Positions 41,691 through 53,017 are shown, counted from the first letter of the stretch. The stretch: 64,000 nt of DNA from Scleromatobacter sp038243995 (GCA_038243995.1 JBBRTV010000007.1:121716-185715); one strand, 5' to 3'. A program made the numbers and translations. The notes: generated by a model not told the origin, from the letters alone.

Positions 41691-41743
41691 GAAGTCGCTT
41701 CGCGCAGCGCGGTGCGGCACGAGAAGTCACGAGGGAGAAGCGT

Positions 41744-43249
41744 TTGAAATCGACAAGCATGCCAGCGCGAATGTTGCTGACCCAGGCCGCGCTGTTCGCC
41801 GCGGCAGCATACGCGCAACCCCCGGTCGGCCAGGTCGGCCAGGTCGCGCCGCGCGCCGCTGCGAGGGCGGCATCCGACCCGGCGTGCGCTCCGGGGTGCG
41901 CCGGACGGGCCGCGACCCCGGCGAGCGGCAGCACCGCGGTGGTGCCGCCGGTGCCGCACGCGCATGCCGCGGCGAGAGCCGCGCGTCACCTCGCACCGCG
42001 ACCTGTCGTCATCGAGAACGGGCCCAAGCGCACGCTCGTCGTCGGCGACGTCCGCTCCGTCGAGTTGCCCGCCGTCGCACGCATCGCGATCGGCAACGGC
42101 ACCCTGTTGAAGGCCACGGTGGTGGACGACCGCCAGATCATCCTGCTGGCCGAGGCTCCGGGCGAGACGAGCATGCACGTCTGGTTGAAGGACGGCCGCC
42201 AGATCACCTACGAGATCTCCATCCACGCCTACAAGGGCGAGCTCCAGCTCGACGACGTGCGCGCGCTGCTCAGCGACATGCCGGGCGTGCGCAGCCGGAT
42301 GGTGGGCGAGCGCATCGTGCTCGAGGGGCGCTATCCGGACCCGGAGGCCGGCGACCGCATCAAGTTGCTCGTGAAGAACTTTCCGTCGGTGCTGAACCTG
42401 ATCTCGGACAAGCCCGCCGACATCGACCTGATGCAGACCAACCGGATGATCCAGCTCGACCTGCGCGTCGTGGAGGCGAAGAAGCGCGCGCTCGACCAGC
42501 TGGGCGTCAAGTGGGCCACGAGCGCCAATGGCCCCACCTTCATGACGAACGCGCTGGGCTACTCGACCACCCCGTACCGGCCCGTCGACAACATCGGGTT
42601 TCCGCCCGTCACGACCGGTCACCCGATCGCGACCTACTTCGGACTTGCGACCTCGATCACCTCCGCGCTCGCCTTGCTCGAGCAGAACGGCGATGCCTGG
42701 ACCCTGGCCGAGCCGCGCCTGAGCTGCAAGAGCGGCGGCTCGTCGAAGTTCGTCGCCGGCGGCGAGATCCCCATTCCCATCGCCTCGGGCCTGGGCACCG
42801 TCAGCGTCGTCTACAAGCAGTACGGCGTCGTGATCGAATTCAAGCCCACCGCGGATTCGCAGGGCAACATCGACTCCGGCATCGTGGTCGAGGTCAGCGA
42901 GCCCGATCCGCGCAACTCCAACCAGGGCTTCGTCGCGTTCACCACCAACCGCGCGGAAACCCAGGTCGCGATCAAGCACAACGAGCCGCTCGTGATCGCC
43001 GGCCTGCTGCGCAAGGCGGTCAGTCGTTCGACGGACGCGTTGCCCGGCCTGGGTCGCATTCCCTTGATCGGCGCCTTGTTCGGCGCCAAGGACAACTCGT
43101 TCGAACAGACCGAGCTCGTGATCATCGTCACGCCGCATGTAGTGACGGCGGACGAAGCCGCTAATCGCGCAGCGGTCGACAAGGCGCGGAGCGATGCCGA
43201 CGAGGTTCACCACCTCGACGATGCGCGACTGCGTGAAAACCGTCCCTGA
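41744..43249 (+). CDS. cpaC: CpaC/RcpA outer-membrane secretin
   Basis: The Tad/Flp secretin, 501 residues. A signal peptide (MLLTQAALFAAAAYAQ) is followed by an N-domain (RTLVVGDVRSVELPAVARIAIG, typical of the pilus-formation N-terminal domain). Next comes a BON-like region and the secretin core (QLDLRVVEAKKRALDQLGVKW, GGEIPIPIASGLGTVSVVYKQYGVVIEFKP, GRIPLIGALFGAKDN, ELVIIVTPHVV). I chose TTG at 41744 because GAGGGAG lies just upstream and it gives a normal signal peptide. The alternative is the ATG at 41687, overlapping the cpaB stop, which adds 19 residues. Confidence 0.91.
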   Translation: MKSTSMPARMLLTQAALFAAAAYAQPPVGQVGQVAPRAAARAASDPACAPGCAGRAATPASGSTAVVPPVPHAHAAARAARHLAPRPVVIENGPKRTLVVGDVRSVELPAVARIAIGNGTLLKATVVDDRQIILLAEAPGETSMHVWLKDGRQITYEISIHAYKGELQLDDVRALLSDMPGVRSRMVGERIVLEGRYPDPEAGDRIKLLVKNFPSVLNLISDKPADIDLMQTNRMIQLDLRVVEAKKRALDQLGVKWATSANGPTFMTNALGYSTTPYRPVDNIGFPPVTTGHPIATYFGLATSITSALALLEQNGDAWTLAEPRLSCKSGGSSKFVAGGEIPIPIASGLGTVSVVYKQYGVVIEFKPTADSQGNIDSGIVVEVSEPDPRNSNQGFVAFTTNRAETQVAIKHNEPLVIAGLLRKAVSRSTDALPGLGRIPLIGALFGAKDNSFEQTELVIIVTPHVVTADEAANRAAVDKARSDADEVHHLDDARLRENRP

Positions 43250-43262
43250 ACTGGAGTCTCCC

Positions 43263-45095
<1,833 letters not shown>

Positions 45096-45123
45096 CCGGC
45101 GCGCCGACGATGACGGAGCGACC

Positions 45124-45972
45124 ATGAACGACGACGCGCTGCGCTGGCTGGCGTCGGGCCTGGCATGCGCCGCCGCGGCGACGTTCGTGTGGGTGCTGCG
45201 CGGAGCCTATCTCGGCTGGCGCGCCGCTTTCACGCAGACCGCCAAGGTCTCGCTCGAGGACATGTTCGTCTTCGTCGATCCCAAGTCGGTCTTCCACGTC
45301 AACGTCGGCATCTTCCTGTTTCTACCCGTCGTCGTGTACCTCGTGACGGGCGCCCCCGGATTCGCGCTGGTGGCCGCCCTGGCCGGGGCCGCGCTGCCCC
45401 GGCTCACCTGGGCCGTCATGCGCCGGCGCAGGCGCGCGCGACTCACGGTGCAGTTGCCCGACGGCCTGAACATGATGTCGGGCTCGCTGCGCGCCGGCGC
45501 GAGCTTGCAGATGGCCCTCGGCATGGTCGTCAACGAAGCGCCGGCGCCACTGTGCCAGGAGTTCTCGCTGTTGCTGCGCGAGCAGCGCCTCGGGCTCGCG
45601 CTGGAAGATTCGCTGCGCGGCATGTCCCAGCGGCTCGACATGGAGGAGGTCGACCTGTTCGTGTCCGCACTGACGATCGCCAAGGAGGTCGGCGGCAATC
45701 TGTCGGAGATCCTCGAACGCCTCGCCGCCACCTTGCGCCAGAAAGCGACGATGGAAGGCAAGATCCGCGCACTCACCTCCCAGGGCAAGCTCCAGGGCAT
45801 CATCGTGGGACTGCTGCCGCTGTTTCTCGCAGGGGTGCTCTACGCGATGGATCCGGTGACCATGCTGCCGCTGTTCACGACGGCGTACGGATGGGGCGTG
45901 CTGGCGGTCGTCTTCGTCCTGCTCCTGCTGGGCGCGGTCTTCATCAAGAAGATCGTCACGATCGATGTCTGA
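45124..45972 (+). CDS. tadB: TadB inner-membrane platform protein
   Basis: One of the two GspF-like platform proteins of the Tad system. The 282 residues show an N-terminal membrane helix, a second helix pair near 58-90, RLTVQLPDGLNMMSGSLRAGASLQMALGMV as the conserved cytoplasmic T2SSF domain, KEVGGNLSEILERLAATLRQK, and two C-terminal helices (IIVGLLPLFLAGVLYAMD, GVLAVVFVLLLLGAVF). GGAG lies five bases before the ATG. It sits between cpaF and tadC as usual. Confidence 0.93.
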   Translation: MNDDALRWLASGLACAAAATFVWVLRGAYLGWRAAFTQTAKVSLEDMFVFVDPKSVFHVNVGIFLFLPVVVYLVTGAPGFALVAALAGAALPRLTWAVMRRRRRARLTVQLPDGLNMMSGSLRAGASLQMALGMVVNEAPAPLCQEFSLLLREQRLGLALEDSLRGMSQRLDMEEVDLFVSALTIAKEVGGNLSEILERLAATLRQKATMEGKIRALTSQGKLQGIIVGLLPLFLAGVLYAMDPVTMLPLFTTAYGWGVLAVVFVLLLLGAVFIKKIVTIDV

Positions 45973-45990
45973 CGCAAAGAGGGACCAACG

Positions 45991-46851
45991 ATGAATACGT
46001 GGATCGCAGCCTTGTTTCTCGGCAGCGCGCTGGCGCTCGGCGTCGCGGCGATCGCGGGCCTGGTGCGCGATCTGGGGGCCGCCGACGACACCTGGCGCGA
46101 TCGCCCGCCGATCGGCTTTCGCCTCCTCTGGCCGCTGGTCAACGTGATGGGCAACACTTTCGGATTCCTGCTGGCCGGCGGCCGCGAGGCCGCGCTGCTG
46201 GCGCGCCTGCACAAGGCAGGGCAGGCCTACGCGTTGACGCCGCAGCAATACTTCGGCGGCAAGGTGCTGGGCCTGCTCCTGGCGGGCGCGGCGACCTGGA
46301 TGGTCAATGGCACGGATTCGCCGCTGGCGATCGGCCTCGCGGCGGTGTTCGGCTTCATGTACCCCGATATCTGGCTGCGCGACCACACCCGCAAGCGCAA
46401 CCTGGCGATCCTGAAGGCGTTGCCGTTCCTGCTGGACATCATCACCCTGTCGATCGAATCGGGGCTCAACCTCACCGGCGCGCTGGCGCAGGCGGTCGAC
46501 AAGTCCAAGCCCGGCCCGCTGGTGGCCGAGCTCCATCGGGTGCTGCGCGACGTGCGCGCCGGCCGACCCCGCCTGGACGCCTTGCGCGACCTGGCCGAGC
46601 GCCTCGATTTCGCGCCGGTCACCAGCCTCGTCAGCGCCATGGTGCAGGGCGAGCTGATGGGATCGAGTCTCGGCCCTATCCTGCGCGCGCAATCCGACCA
46701 GCGTCGAACGGAACGCTTCCTGCGCGCCGAGAAACTCGCGATGGAAGCCCCCGTGAAGATGCTCGGACCGCTGATCCTGTTCATCTTCCCGTGCACCTTC
46801 ATCATGCTCGGCTTCCCGATCGCCATGAGGTTCCTGTCCTCCGGCTTGTAG
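45991..46851 (+). CDS. tadC: TadC inner-membrane platform protein
   Basis: The second T2SSF-type platform protein, 286 residues. It has an N-terminal helix (WIAALFLGSALALGVAAIAG), PFLLDIITLSIESGLNLTGALAQ and LVSAMVQGELMGSSLGPILRAQSDQRRTER as the conserved core, and a final helix (LGPLILFIFPCTFIMLGFPI). It starts 18 bases after tadB. With TadB it forms the membrane base for the CpaF motor. Confidence 0.93.
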   Translation: MNTWIAALFLGSALALGVAAIAGLVRDLGAADDTWRDRPPIGFRLLWPLVNVMGNTFGFLLAGGREAALLARLHKAGQAYALTPQQYFGGKVLGLLLAGAATWMVNGTDSPLAIGLAAVFGFMYPDIWLRDHTRKRNLAILKALPFLLDIITLSIESGLNLTGALAQAVDKSKPGPLVAELHRVLRDVRAGRPRLDALRDLAERLDFAPVTSLVSAMVQGELMGSSLGPILRAQSDQRRTERFLRAEKLAMEAPVKMLGPLILFIFPCTFIMLGFPIAMRFLSSGL

Positions 46852-46869
46852 CCCGCGCGGCACCCGTCC

Positions 46870-47214
46870 ATGGACAACATCACCCGACTCGTCATCGCAG
46901 GCGCGGACAGCCTGCTGCGCGTACGCGTCGCCGCCACCTGGGCCAGCCGCGCCATCGGCCTGCTGGCCACGGAGCGCCTGGACGACCCCTGCGGTCTCTG
47001 GATCAAGCCCTGTCGCTCGATCCATACGTGCTGGATGCGCTATTCGATCGACGTCGTCTTCATCGACGGCGACGGCCGGGTGACGAAGATCGTGCCCGAA
47101 CTCAGGCCGTGGCACATGGCCGCGTGCCGCCGCGGCCGCAGCACGCTCGAACTGCGCGCCGGGCTGGCCCGGCGGCTCGGGCTGCAGCCGGGGATCCTGC
47201 TGCAGTTCCATTAG
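46870..47214 (+). CDS. DUF192 protein
   Basis: A 114-residue DUF192 domain protein. Signature segments are ASRAIGLLATERLDDPCGLWIKPCRSIHTCWMRYSIDVVFID and LELRAGLARRLGLQPG. It lacks a signal peptide, while many DUF192 proteins are exported. It follows tadC by 18 bases, so it appears to be the last gene of the pilus operon; such an association recurs in some Tad loci. Function of the family is unknown. The spacer to the convergent regulator gene is only 34 bases. Confidence 0.88.
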   Translation: MDNITRLVIAGADSLLRVRVAATWASRAIGLLATERLDDPCGLWIKPCRSIHTCWMRYSIDVVFIDGDGRVTKIVPELRPWHMAACRRGRSTLELRAGLARRLGLQPGILLQFH

Positions 47215-47248
47215 GGAACGTCACCGTCAGCCACCGCCTGCCATTGCC

Positions 47249-47902
47249 CTACACGAGCGCGTGTTCGTGCGCGTAGCGCAGCAGCTCGACGGCGTTGCGC
47301 ACGCCCAGCTTGTGCCGGATCTCCGTCTGGTAGTTGGCGACCGTCTTCACGCTCAGGTGCAGCGCCAGCGCGATCCGATCCACGCCCTGGCCGGCGACGA
47401 GGCGCTGCAGGATCTCGAACTCGCGCACCGACAGCGCCGCGTGGGCCGGTGCCGGTGCGCCTTCGACCGCGCCGGCCACGTCATCGGACAACGCCAGTTC
47501 GCCGCGCGCGATGCGGCGCAGGGCGTCCAGCAACACTTCGGGCGCGCTGCTCTTGGTCACGAAGCCGGCTGCGCCGGCGCGCAGGCACTGGCCGACCGTG
47601 GCGGGGGCGTCGTGCATCGTGAAGACAAGGATGCGCAGCGCCGGACGCCGCAGCGCCAGCCGCCGCAACAGCTCCAGCCCGCTCTGGCCGGGCAGTGACA
47701 AGTCGAGCACCAGCAGGTCCAGCGGGCAGTCGACGGCGCGCGCGAGGGCGGCATAAGCCGATTCGGCGTCGGCGTATTCGGCCACCACGACGAGGTCGTC
47801 TTCCAGCTCGATGAGGCGCCGATAGCCGGCGCGCACGACGGCGTGGTCGTCGAGCAGGCCGACGCGCCAGGGTCGCGTGGTGGCGCAGGGATTTCCTGGC
47901 AT
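47249..47902 (-). CDS. NarL/LuxR-type response regulator (orphan)
   Basis: A 217-residue response regulator: receiver domain with the acidic pair LLDDHAV, phosphoacceptor Asp67 in LLVLDLSLPG and Lys in FVTKSSAP; a LuxR-type helix-turn-helix LSVREFEILQRLVAGQGVDRIALALHLSVKTVANY at the C-terminus. No sensor kinase is adjacent. The start ATG shares bases with the stop of the SNF2 gene (TGATG), so the regulator is translated with a helicase, an unusual pairing. A NarX-like kinase without its own regulator lies at 55.1-56.6 kb and is a possible partner. Confidence 0.92.
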   Translation of the reverse strand: MPGNPCATTRPWRVGLLDDHAVVRAGYRRLIELEDDLVVVAEYADAESAYAALARAVDCPLDLLVLDLSLPGQSGLELLRRLALRRPALRILVFTMHDAPATVGQCLRAGAAGFVTKSSAPEVLLDALRRIARGELALSDDVAGAVEGAPAPAHAALSVREFEILQRLVAGQGVDRIALALHLSVKTVANYQTEIRHKLGVRNAVELLRYAHEHALV

Positions 47903-50900
47903 CAGGCGTCTCGACGTAGAGCGAACACCTGGCGCAGCTCGTCGCCTGGCAGGCTGCCTATCCACTGCTCGCCGCTGCCGACGGTGAGATCGGCCAGTTC
48001 GCGCTTGCTGCGCATCATCTCGTTGATGCGCTCCTCGAAAGTGGCGCGGGTGATGAATCGGTGCACCTGTACGTTGCGCTGCTGCCCGATGCGGTACGCG
48101 CGATCGGTCGCCTGGGCCTCGACGGCCGGGTTCCACCACAGGTCGAAGTGGATCACGTGAGAAGCCGCAGTGAGGTTCAGGCCCGTGCCACCCGCCTTCA
48201 GCGACAGCACGAACACGCGCTCGGTGCGGTCGCCCTGGAAGCGCTCGACCATGGCGTCGCGTTGGGCTCGGCCGACCCCGCCGTGCAGGAACGGCGGCCA
48301 ATGGCCATGCCGCTTCGCCAACCATCCGCAAAGCAGTTCGCCCATTTCCCGGAACTGCGTGAACACCAGCACCTTCTCGCCGGCGGCATGGATCTCGTCC
48401 ACGAGTTCCATGAAGCGCTCGGCCTTGCCGGACAGCGCAGGCTCTGACGGCCCTTGCTTGAGGTATTGCGCCGGGTGGTTGCACACCTGCTTGAGCGCCA
48501 GGATCATTTGCAGCACCAGGCCCTGGCGCTTGAAGGTGTCGGAGACGCCCTCGATGCTTTGAAGCCCTTCCTGCACGACCGACTCGTACAGCGCCGTCTG
48601 CGAAGGCGTCAGCGCGCAGTACTGATCCTGCTCGATCTTGTCCGGCAGGTCGTCGATGATGCTCTTGTCGGACTTCATCCGCCGCAGCAGGAATGGCGCG
48701 GTCACGCGCTTGAAGCGATGCACCGCCTGGGCGTCGCGGTGCGTCTGGATCGGCACCGCGTACTCCTTGTCGAAATGCGCCAGGCTGCCGAGGTAGCCCC
48801 GGTTCGCGAAGTCCATGATGCTCCAGTACTCCGACAGGCGGTTCTCCACCGGCGTGCCGCTCATCGCGATGAAGCTGCGGGCCGGTAGCGCCTTGATCGC
48901 CCTGGTCTGCGCCGCGGCCGGGTTCTTGATGTTCTGCGCCTCGTCGGCGATCACCACGGCCCACGGCACGGCCTTGAGCTTCGCCGCCTCGCTGCGAACC
49001 ACACCGTAGGTGGTCAGCAGCACCTCGGGGCGCCGGGCGCCCAGCTCGCGCTTGCTGCCATGGAAGATGGCGACGCCCAGAGCCGGCGCAAAGCGCGCCA
49101 GCTCTTTCTGCCAGTTGGTCAGCAGGCTGGTCGGCACGACCACCAGCGCGGAAGCTTCAGCCAGCGCACCGTCCTCCTTCAACTTCTGCAGCGCGGCGAT
49201 GACCTGGAGCGTCTTGCCCAGGCCCATGTCGTCCGCGATCACGCTGCCGACGCCGATCCGCGCGTTGCGATACAGCCAGGCGTAGCCGCGGACCTGGTAC
49301 GGGCGAAGCGTGGCCTGGAGTCCACCCGGCACGGGCACCGCGCCGGCCTCGAGCAATTCTTGCACCAGGGCTTGCGTGCGCTTGTCGAGCCGCACCGGCG
49401 CACCGGCATATTCGCCGGCCAGGACCACGCGCAGCATCTCGGCCGCATCGGGCTTGGGCGGCTTGTCCAGTTGCGCGCGCAACCGCGCTATCTCCGCGGG
49501 GTCGAGATAGACGAATTCGCCCTTGAAACGCACGATGCCGGTCGCGTTCTTGACCAGGCGTTCGAACTCGGCTCGCGAGACCAGTTGATCGCCGATGGCG
49601 ACCTTCCAGTCGAAGGCGAAGATGTCGCCGGCCCGCAGGAAGCTCGTCGCCGCGCCCCCGGCACTGGCTTTGACCTGCATCGACAGGCGCGGGCGCAGCA
49701 GTCGATCGAGCGCCTTGGGCAGCAGCGCCCGGATGCCCAGCAAGCGAAGGGCCGGCAAGGTATCGAACAGGAAGCCCGGCAGTTCGTCGGAAGCCAGCAC
49801 CATCGGCTCGACGGCGCCGGCGCGCAGGTGTCCGGTCAGCGGCGGATAGAACTCCGCGAGCACTGAAACCTCCTTCAAGATGTCGAAGCGCGCCTTGGCC
49901 CAGCGCTTCTCGCCCAGGACGGCCGACAACGGAGTCGGCCGCTCCAGTGCCGCCGGCCCGCGCTCGACGGCGAGCGTCAATTCGAAATCCGCGGCCTCGC
50001 GCTCGGCCAGGCAAAGCAGCGGCGCGTAGTCGTGCCGCGCCACGTGCAGCCGCGACAGCCAGGCCTGGATGCTGGCCGGGATGGCGACTTCGCCGGGTCC
50101 GTCGAAGCGGGCGGTGCCGGTGGCGAAGAACAAGGCCAACACCTTGTCGCCGAAGGGCTTCCCGCGCTCCACCGTGCTCCATTGGCGGACATGGTGATCG
50201 AGAAAGAGCCCGCACAGCGCCCCAGCCTGCGCCAGCGCGCCGAGGGCCCTGGCCTCGACGCTGCGCTTGCTCTTGCTCTTGCCCTTGACCTTGCCCTTGT
50301 CGGGCGCCAGCACCAGCAGTTCGGCAGGCAGCGCCCTGGCCATGCGATCCAGCAGTTCGCGCACGGTCGCATCCAGGGTTGCGGGCAGCCACCGCAGCGC
50401 GACCGCGCTGTCGTCTAGGGCATGGATCTGCGGCACGACGGCGCCTTTGGCAAGCAGGTGCAAGGAAAGCAGTCGCATGGCATGCAAGACGGCGACTTGC
50501 GGCTGCAGGTCGACCAAGCGATGAGCGGCCAGTCGACCCAGGCGCTCGACGAGCTCCGCGAAGCCGCCCGCGGATGCCGACACCATGCCGGCCAGCGCGA
50601 TACCGCCACGGGCATCGAGGACGAGGGCGGGGCGATCCTGCGAATCGAAGTCGTCGGGGTCGTCTGGCGCCGCGGCGTCGAGCGCCTGGCGAGCGGCCTT
50701 GGCCGTACGCGCCAGGACGCGTTGCCCCGTGCTCCTGAAATCGCCAGCGGCGAAGAACGTCGGATTGGCGGGCAGCACGCGCCACAGCGGCTGCGCGAGG
50801 TCCGGCACCACCGAGAAGTCGAGCCCGGCCAGCGCCCCGGGATCGCCGCTGGCGGACGCCGGCGAAGTGTCGTCCGACACCAATTCGACCAGCGTCGGCA

Positions 50901-51444
50901 GCTTCGCGCTCGCCTCGGGCTCGATGTCAATGTCACGCGAACGCAGCGCCGCGGCCAGATCGAGGCCGCGCAGCGAGAACACGAGGAACGGATTGCCGTC
51001 GATCTCGCGACTGAGCAGGTAGATCACCGCCGCCAGGTGCTTGCAGGGGACGGCCCAGTCCGGGCACGAGCACTGCATGCCCAGGTCCGCCCAGCGCTCG
51101 GGAAAGACCCTGACGCCCAGCGCCTGGGCGTCTGCCAGCACGGCCGGATCCAGTTGGCGATTGAGAAGGTGCGCGATCAGTGCAGGGTCGGCGGCGAGGC
51201 GATCCAGCAGCCGCGCCGAGTCCGCGGGCGGCAGTGCGGGAACGGTGATGTTCACCGCATACGGACGCGGACGCGAACCCTGGACCCGCGCCTGGATCGA
51301 CCCGCCGTCGACGACCAGGTCGCGCACGGCTCCCTTGCCGGCGTAGCTGCGACCGCGCGGCAATCGATTGTCATGGTCGATGTGCGACAGCGCCTGCAGC
51401 CATTGCGCGCCCCACCATGTCTTGCCGAAGCTCGTTCCACTCAT
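47902..51444 (-). CDS. SNF2-family helicase with SWIM zinc finger
   Basis: A 1,180-residue Swi2/Snf2-type ATPase. Residues about 118-131 carry a SWIM-type zinc site (QCSCPDWAVPCKH). A long bacterial SNF2-associated region follows, with a Lys-rich insert (KGKVKGKSKSKRS) around 380. The motor has Walker A ADDMGLGKTLQ near 740, motif II VIADEAQNIKN near 834 and the C-terminal helicase lobe with HFDLWWNPAVEAQATDRAYRIGQ. I used the ATG at 51444; a GTG six codons upstream is possible and neither has a ribosome site. It is likely a DNA-translocating repair or transcription-coupled protein. Confidence 0.93.
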   Translation of the reverse strand: MSGTSFGKTWWGAQWLQALSHIDHDNRLPRGRSYAGKGAVRDLVVDGGSIQARVQGSRPRPYAVNITVPALPPADSARLLDRLAADPALIAHLLNRQLDPAVLADAQALGVRVFPERWADLGMQCSCPDWAVPCKHLAAVIYLLSREIDGNPFLVFSLRGLDLAAALRSRDIDIEPEASAKLPTLVELVSDDTSPASASGDPGALAGLDFSVVPDLAQPLWRVLPANPTFFAAGDFRSTGQRVLARTAKAARQALDAAAPDDPDDFDSQDRPALVLDARGGIALAGMVSASAGGFAELVERLGRLAAHRLVDLQPQVAVLHAMRLLSLHLLAKGAVVPQIHALDDSAVALRWLPATLDATVRELLDRMARALPAELLVLAPDKGKVKGKSKSKRSVEARALGALAQAGALCGLFLDHHVRQWSTVERGKPFGDKVLALFFATGTARFDGPGEVAIPASIQAWLSRLHVARHDYAPLLCLAEREAADFELTLAVERGPAALERPTPLSAVLGEKRWAKARFDILKEVSVLAEFYPPLTGHLRAGAVEPMVLASDELPGFLFDTLPALRLLGIRALLPKALDRLLRPRLSMQVKASAGGAATSFLRAGDIFAFDWKVAIGDQLVSRAEFERLVKNATGIVRFKGEFVYLDPAEIARLRAQLDKPPKPDAAEMLRVVLAGEYAGAPVRLDKRTQALVQELLEAGAVPVPGGLQATLRPYQVRGYAWLYRNARIGVGSVIADDMGLGKTLQVIAALQKLKEDGALAEASALVVVPTSLLTNWQKELARFAPALGVAIFHGSKRELGARRPEVLLTTYGVVRSEAAKLKAVPWAVVIADEAQNIKNPAAAQTRAIKALPARSFIAMSGTPVENRLSEYWSIMDFANRGYLGSLAHFDKEYAVPIQTHRDAQAVHRFKRVTAPFLLRRMKSDKSIIDDLPDKIEQDQYCALTPSQTALYESVVQEGLQSIEGVSDTFKRQGLVLQMILALKQVCNHPAQYLKQGPSEPALSGKAERFMELVDEIHAAGEKVLVFTQFREMGELLCGWLAKRHGHWPPFLHGGVGRAQRDAMVERFQGDRTERVFVLSLKAGGTGLNLTAASHVIHFDLWWNPAVEAQATDRAYRIGQQRNVQVHRFITRATFEERINEMMRSKRELADLTVGSGEQWIGSLPGDELRQVFALRRDA

Positions 51445-51828
51445 CGGGCGATTGTGGCGCACGGATCGCGCCAGCTCGTCAGCCCGCAGGGCCGCACCAC
51501 CGCAAGCCGGCGATCGTCTCCGCCCGCGGCGGACAGTACGTCACGGGCATGCAGGGTGTGTTCGACGCGTCGGGCCGCCCTGCGGTCTGACGCAGCACCA
51601 GCTTCTGTACGCACGCCACCCACTCGAGTCGGAGTGGGGGATACGTCGAATGCACGCGCACAAGGACGTGGTCGATAAATGAGTGTTGGTGAGGTCCGGG
51701 ATTTCGCCTGTTCCTCCAGGAGTTGGCAACCGGTCGTACATCAGCCTCGTCCAGGACGAATTCCGCGTGCGTGCCAAGTATCCGTTCCGCGGAATTGAGA
51801 GGTTCGTTTCTCAATTACCAATGCGCAG
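51445..51828. other. Gene-free stretch before the paralogue pair
   Basis: A noncoding stretch of about 380 bases between the SNF2 gene and the duplicated leader of the first paralogue. It becomes gradually more AT-rich to the right. Short open frames exist, but none has a ribosome site or recognisable product. It must hold promoters for both directions; I see no clear elements. Confidence 0.45.
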
Positions 51829-51843
51829 CCCCCCAAAGGAGGG

Positions 51844-51872
51844 GTTAAACAATAACAGGAGAGATGTTTAAC
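51844..51872. promoter_or_regulatory. 8-base inverted repeat in the leader of paralogue 1
   Basis: GTTAAACA and TGTTTAAC form a perfect 8-base dyad around 13 bases, immediately after an AAAGGAGGGG sequence. The second copy (53787-53814) keeps most pairings with one two-sided substitution. It could be a protein-binding operator or an mRNA hairpin. Confidence 0.6.
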
Positions 51873-51964
51873 TCAAAGTGGTCGAGCGGTCAGCGTTGAC
51901 TCTACGAGAAACGTCGGCTCCGACGACTTCAATATTGTCTAGCATCATTCATCAGGAGAACCAA

Positions 51965-53017
51965 TTGAAATCAAGCAAACTTGCGATTGCTGTCGGCCTC
52001 GCGCTCGCCCTCGCTGCCTCGCTGGCCCAGTCGAAACCGGTTGACCATTACACCTCCAATACTGCGCCCGACGCGTTGTCGAAAAAAATCCTGGCAACCC
52101 ATTACGTTTCATTCGAGGACGGCTCTGAAAACTCCGACGACGTGCGTGGCGCAATTCATCGCAATTTCTCGAGCGTGATCGAGCAAAACATGGCGCAAAT
52201 GCCGGCCAAAGCGATGACGGCATGGCTCGACAAAATGAGTGACGCCGAATTGCGAGATCTCGCGCAGCTCTACGTCAACTCGAAGGCGGACACACATCGA
52301 ACGGGTGGCCTGCTGCAAGTCTTCGCCAGCCGCCTGGACGGAAAACGGATCGCCCGCCTGGCGCAGTCCTTCGGCTACCATGAGATGAACGCGGCGGTGC
52401 TGGCAGTCGCCCCTGCGAAGGCGCAGTCGTTCGCTGCCAGCGCGTCCGTCGTGCAGTCGGGCCCCACGCCCGGCGCGGCGCTCGCACACTCCGCGACTCC
52501 GATGGCTGCGCTCGCTGCCGGCGGGGCCGCCGTTCGGATGGGGGCAACCCCGATCGACATGTCGATCTATGAGATATACCTGAACTTCCGCACCCTTCCC
52601 GTCGGCTCGTTGAGCGCGCAAGCTGCCATCTACGAAACCGCTCAATTCGCGGCGTCACGACTGGGTGCCTCCGCAGCAGCGGGGTGGTGGATGGGTGGGC
52701 AAATCGTCGGGCTCATGCGGACGTACGCCCCGGACTGGTACTACGGAACGTTCATCTACGCGGTGGGCAATACAGTCGACTACACGCAGAACCTCGTCAA
52801 TACCAGCTACAACTACTTCACCCGCAATCAATCCCTCGAGCTCGGCAGGTACCAGGGGTCGACAATGTCCGTGATGGGCGTGAACAGGTACGAAAGAAAC
52901 AGCATGCGCGCCGACGGTGGCGACCTGCTCATGGAGTACCCGTACGAGGCCTATATCGAGAATAGCCAGGTCTGCGCGATGGGGCGCGAGGATTGCATCC
53001 CGGTGCAGCCCTGGTAA
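51965..53017 (+). CDS. Exported protein of unknown family, paralogue 1
   Basis: Not recognised. The 350-residue product starts at TTG, preceded by AGGAG with a five-base spacer (ribosome site). A signal peptide follows (LAIAVGLALALAASLAQS). The mature part has an HYTSNTAPDALSKKILATHYVS start, a helical region with MAQMPAKAMTAWLDKMSDAELRDLAQLY, an Ala-rich low-complexity linker near 165-200, and a Tyr-rich C-terminal half (DWYYGTFIYAVGN, TSYNYFTRNQSLELG). It ends with a Cys pair (QVCAMGREDCIPVQPW). It shares about two thirds of its residues with the second copy by eye. The same TTG is conserved in the partner, while an upstream GTG is not, which supports this start. Confidence 0.8.
   Translation: MKSSKLAIAVGLALALAASLAQSKPVDHYTSNTAPDALSKKILATHYVSFEDGSENSDDVRGAIHRNFSSVIEQNMAQMPAKAMTAWLDKMSDAELRDLAQLYVNSKADTHRTGGLLQVFASRLDGKRIARLAQSFGYHEMNAAVLAVAPAKAQSFAASASVVQSGPTPGAALAHSATPMAALAAGGAAVRMGATPIDMSIYEIYLNFRTLPVGSLSAQAAIYETAQFAASRLGASAAAGWWMGGQIVGLMRTYAPDWYYGTFIYAVGNTVDYTQNLVNTSYNYFTRNQSLELGRYQGSTMSVMGVNRYERNSMRADGGDLLMEYPYEAYIENSQVCAMGREDCIPVQPW

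Larger units (their letters stand above)
51829..53017 (+). repeat. Tandem duplication, copy 1 (leader plus gene)
   Basis: Copy 1 of a duplicated unit. Its partner is 53773-54953. Both begin with CCCCCAAAGGAGGGG, continue with a GTCGA-CGATCAGCGTTG-like leader segment and a CATTCATCAGGAGA ribosome-site segment, and end with the same GTGCAGCCCTGGTA stop context. The units are diverged, not identical. Confidence 0.85.

Noticed and set aside
51878..51964. GTG at 51878 as the start of paralogue 1
   Set aside because: It would put 29 residues before the signal peptide, and the GTG is not conserved in paralogue 2, while the TTG with AGGAG is conserved in both.
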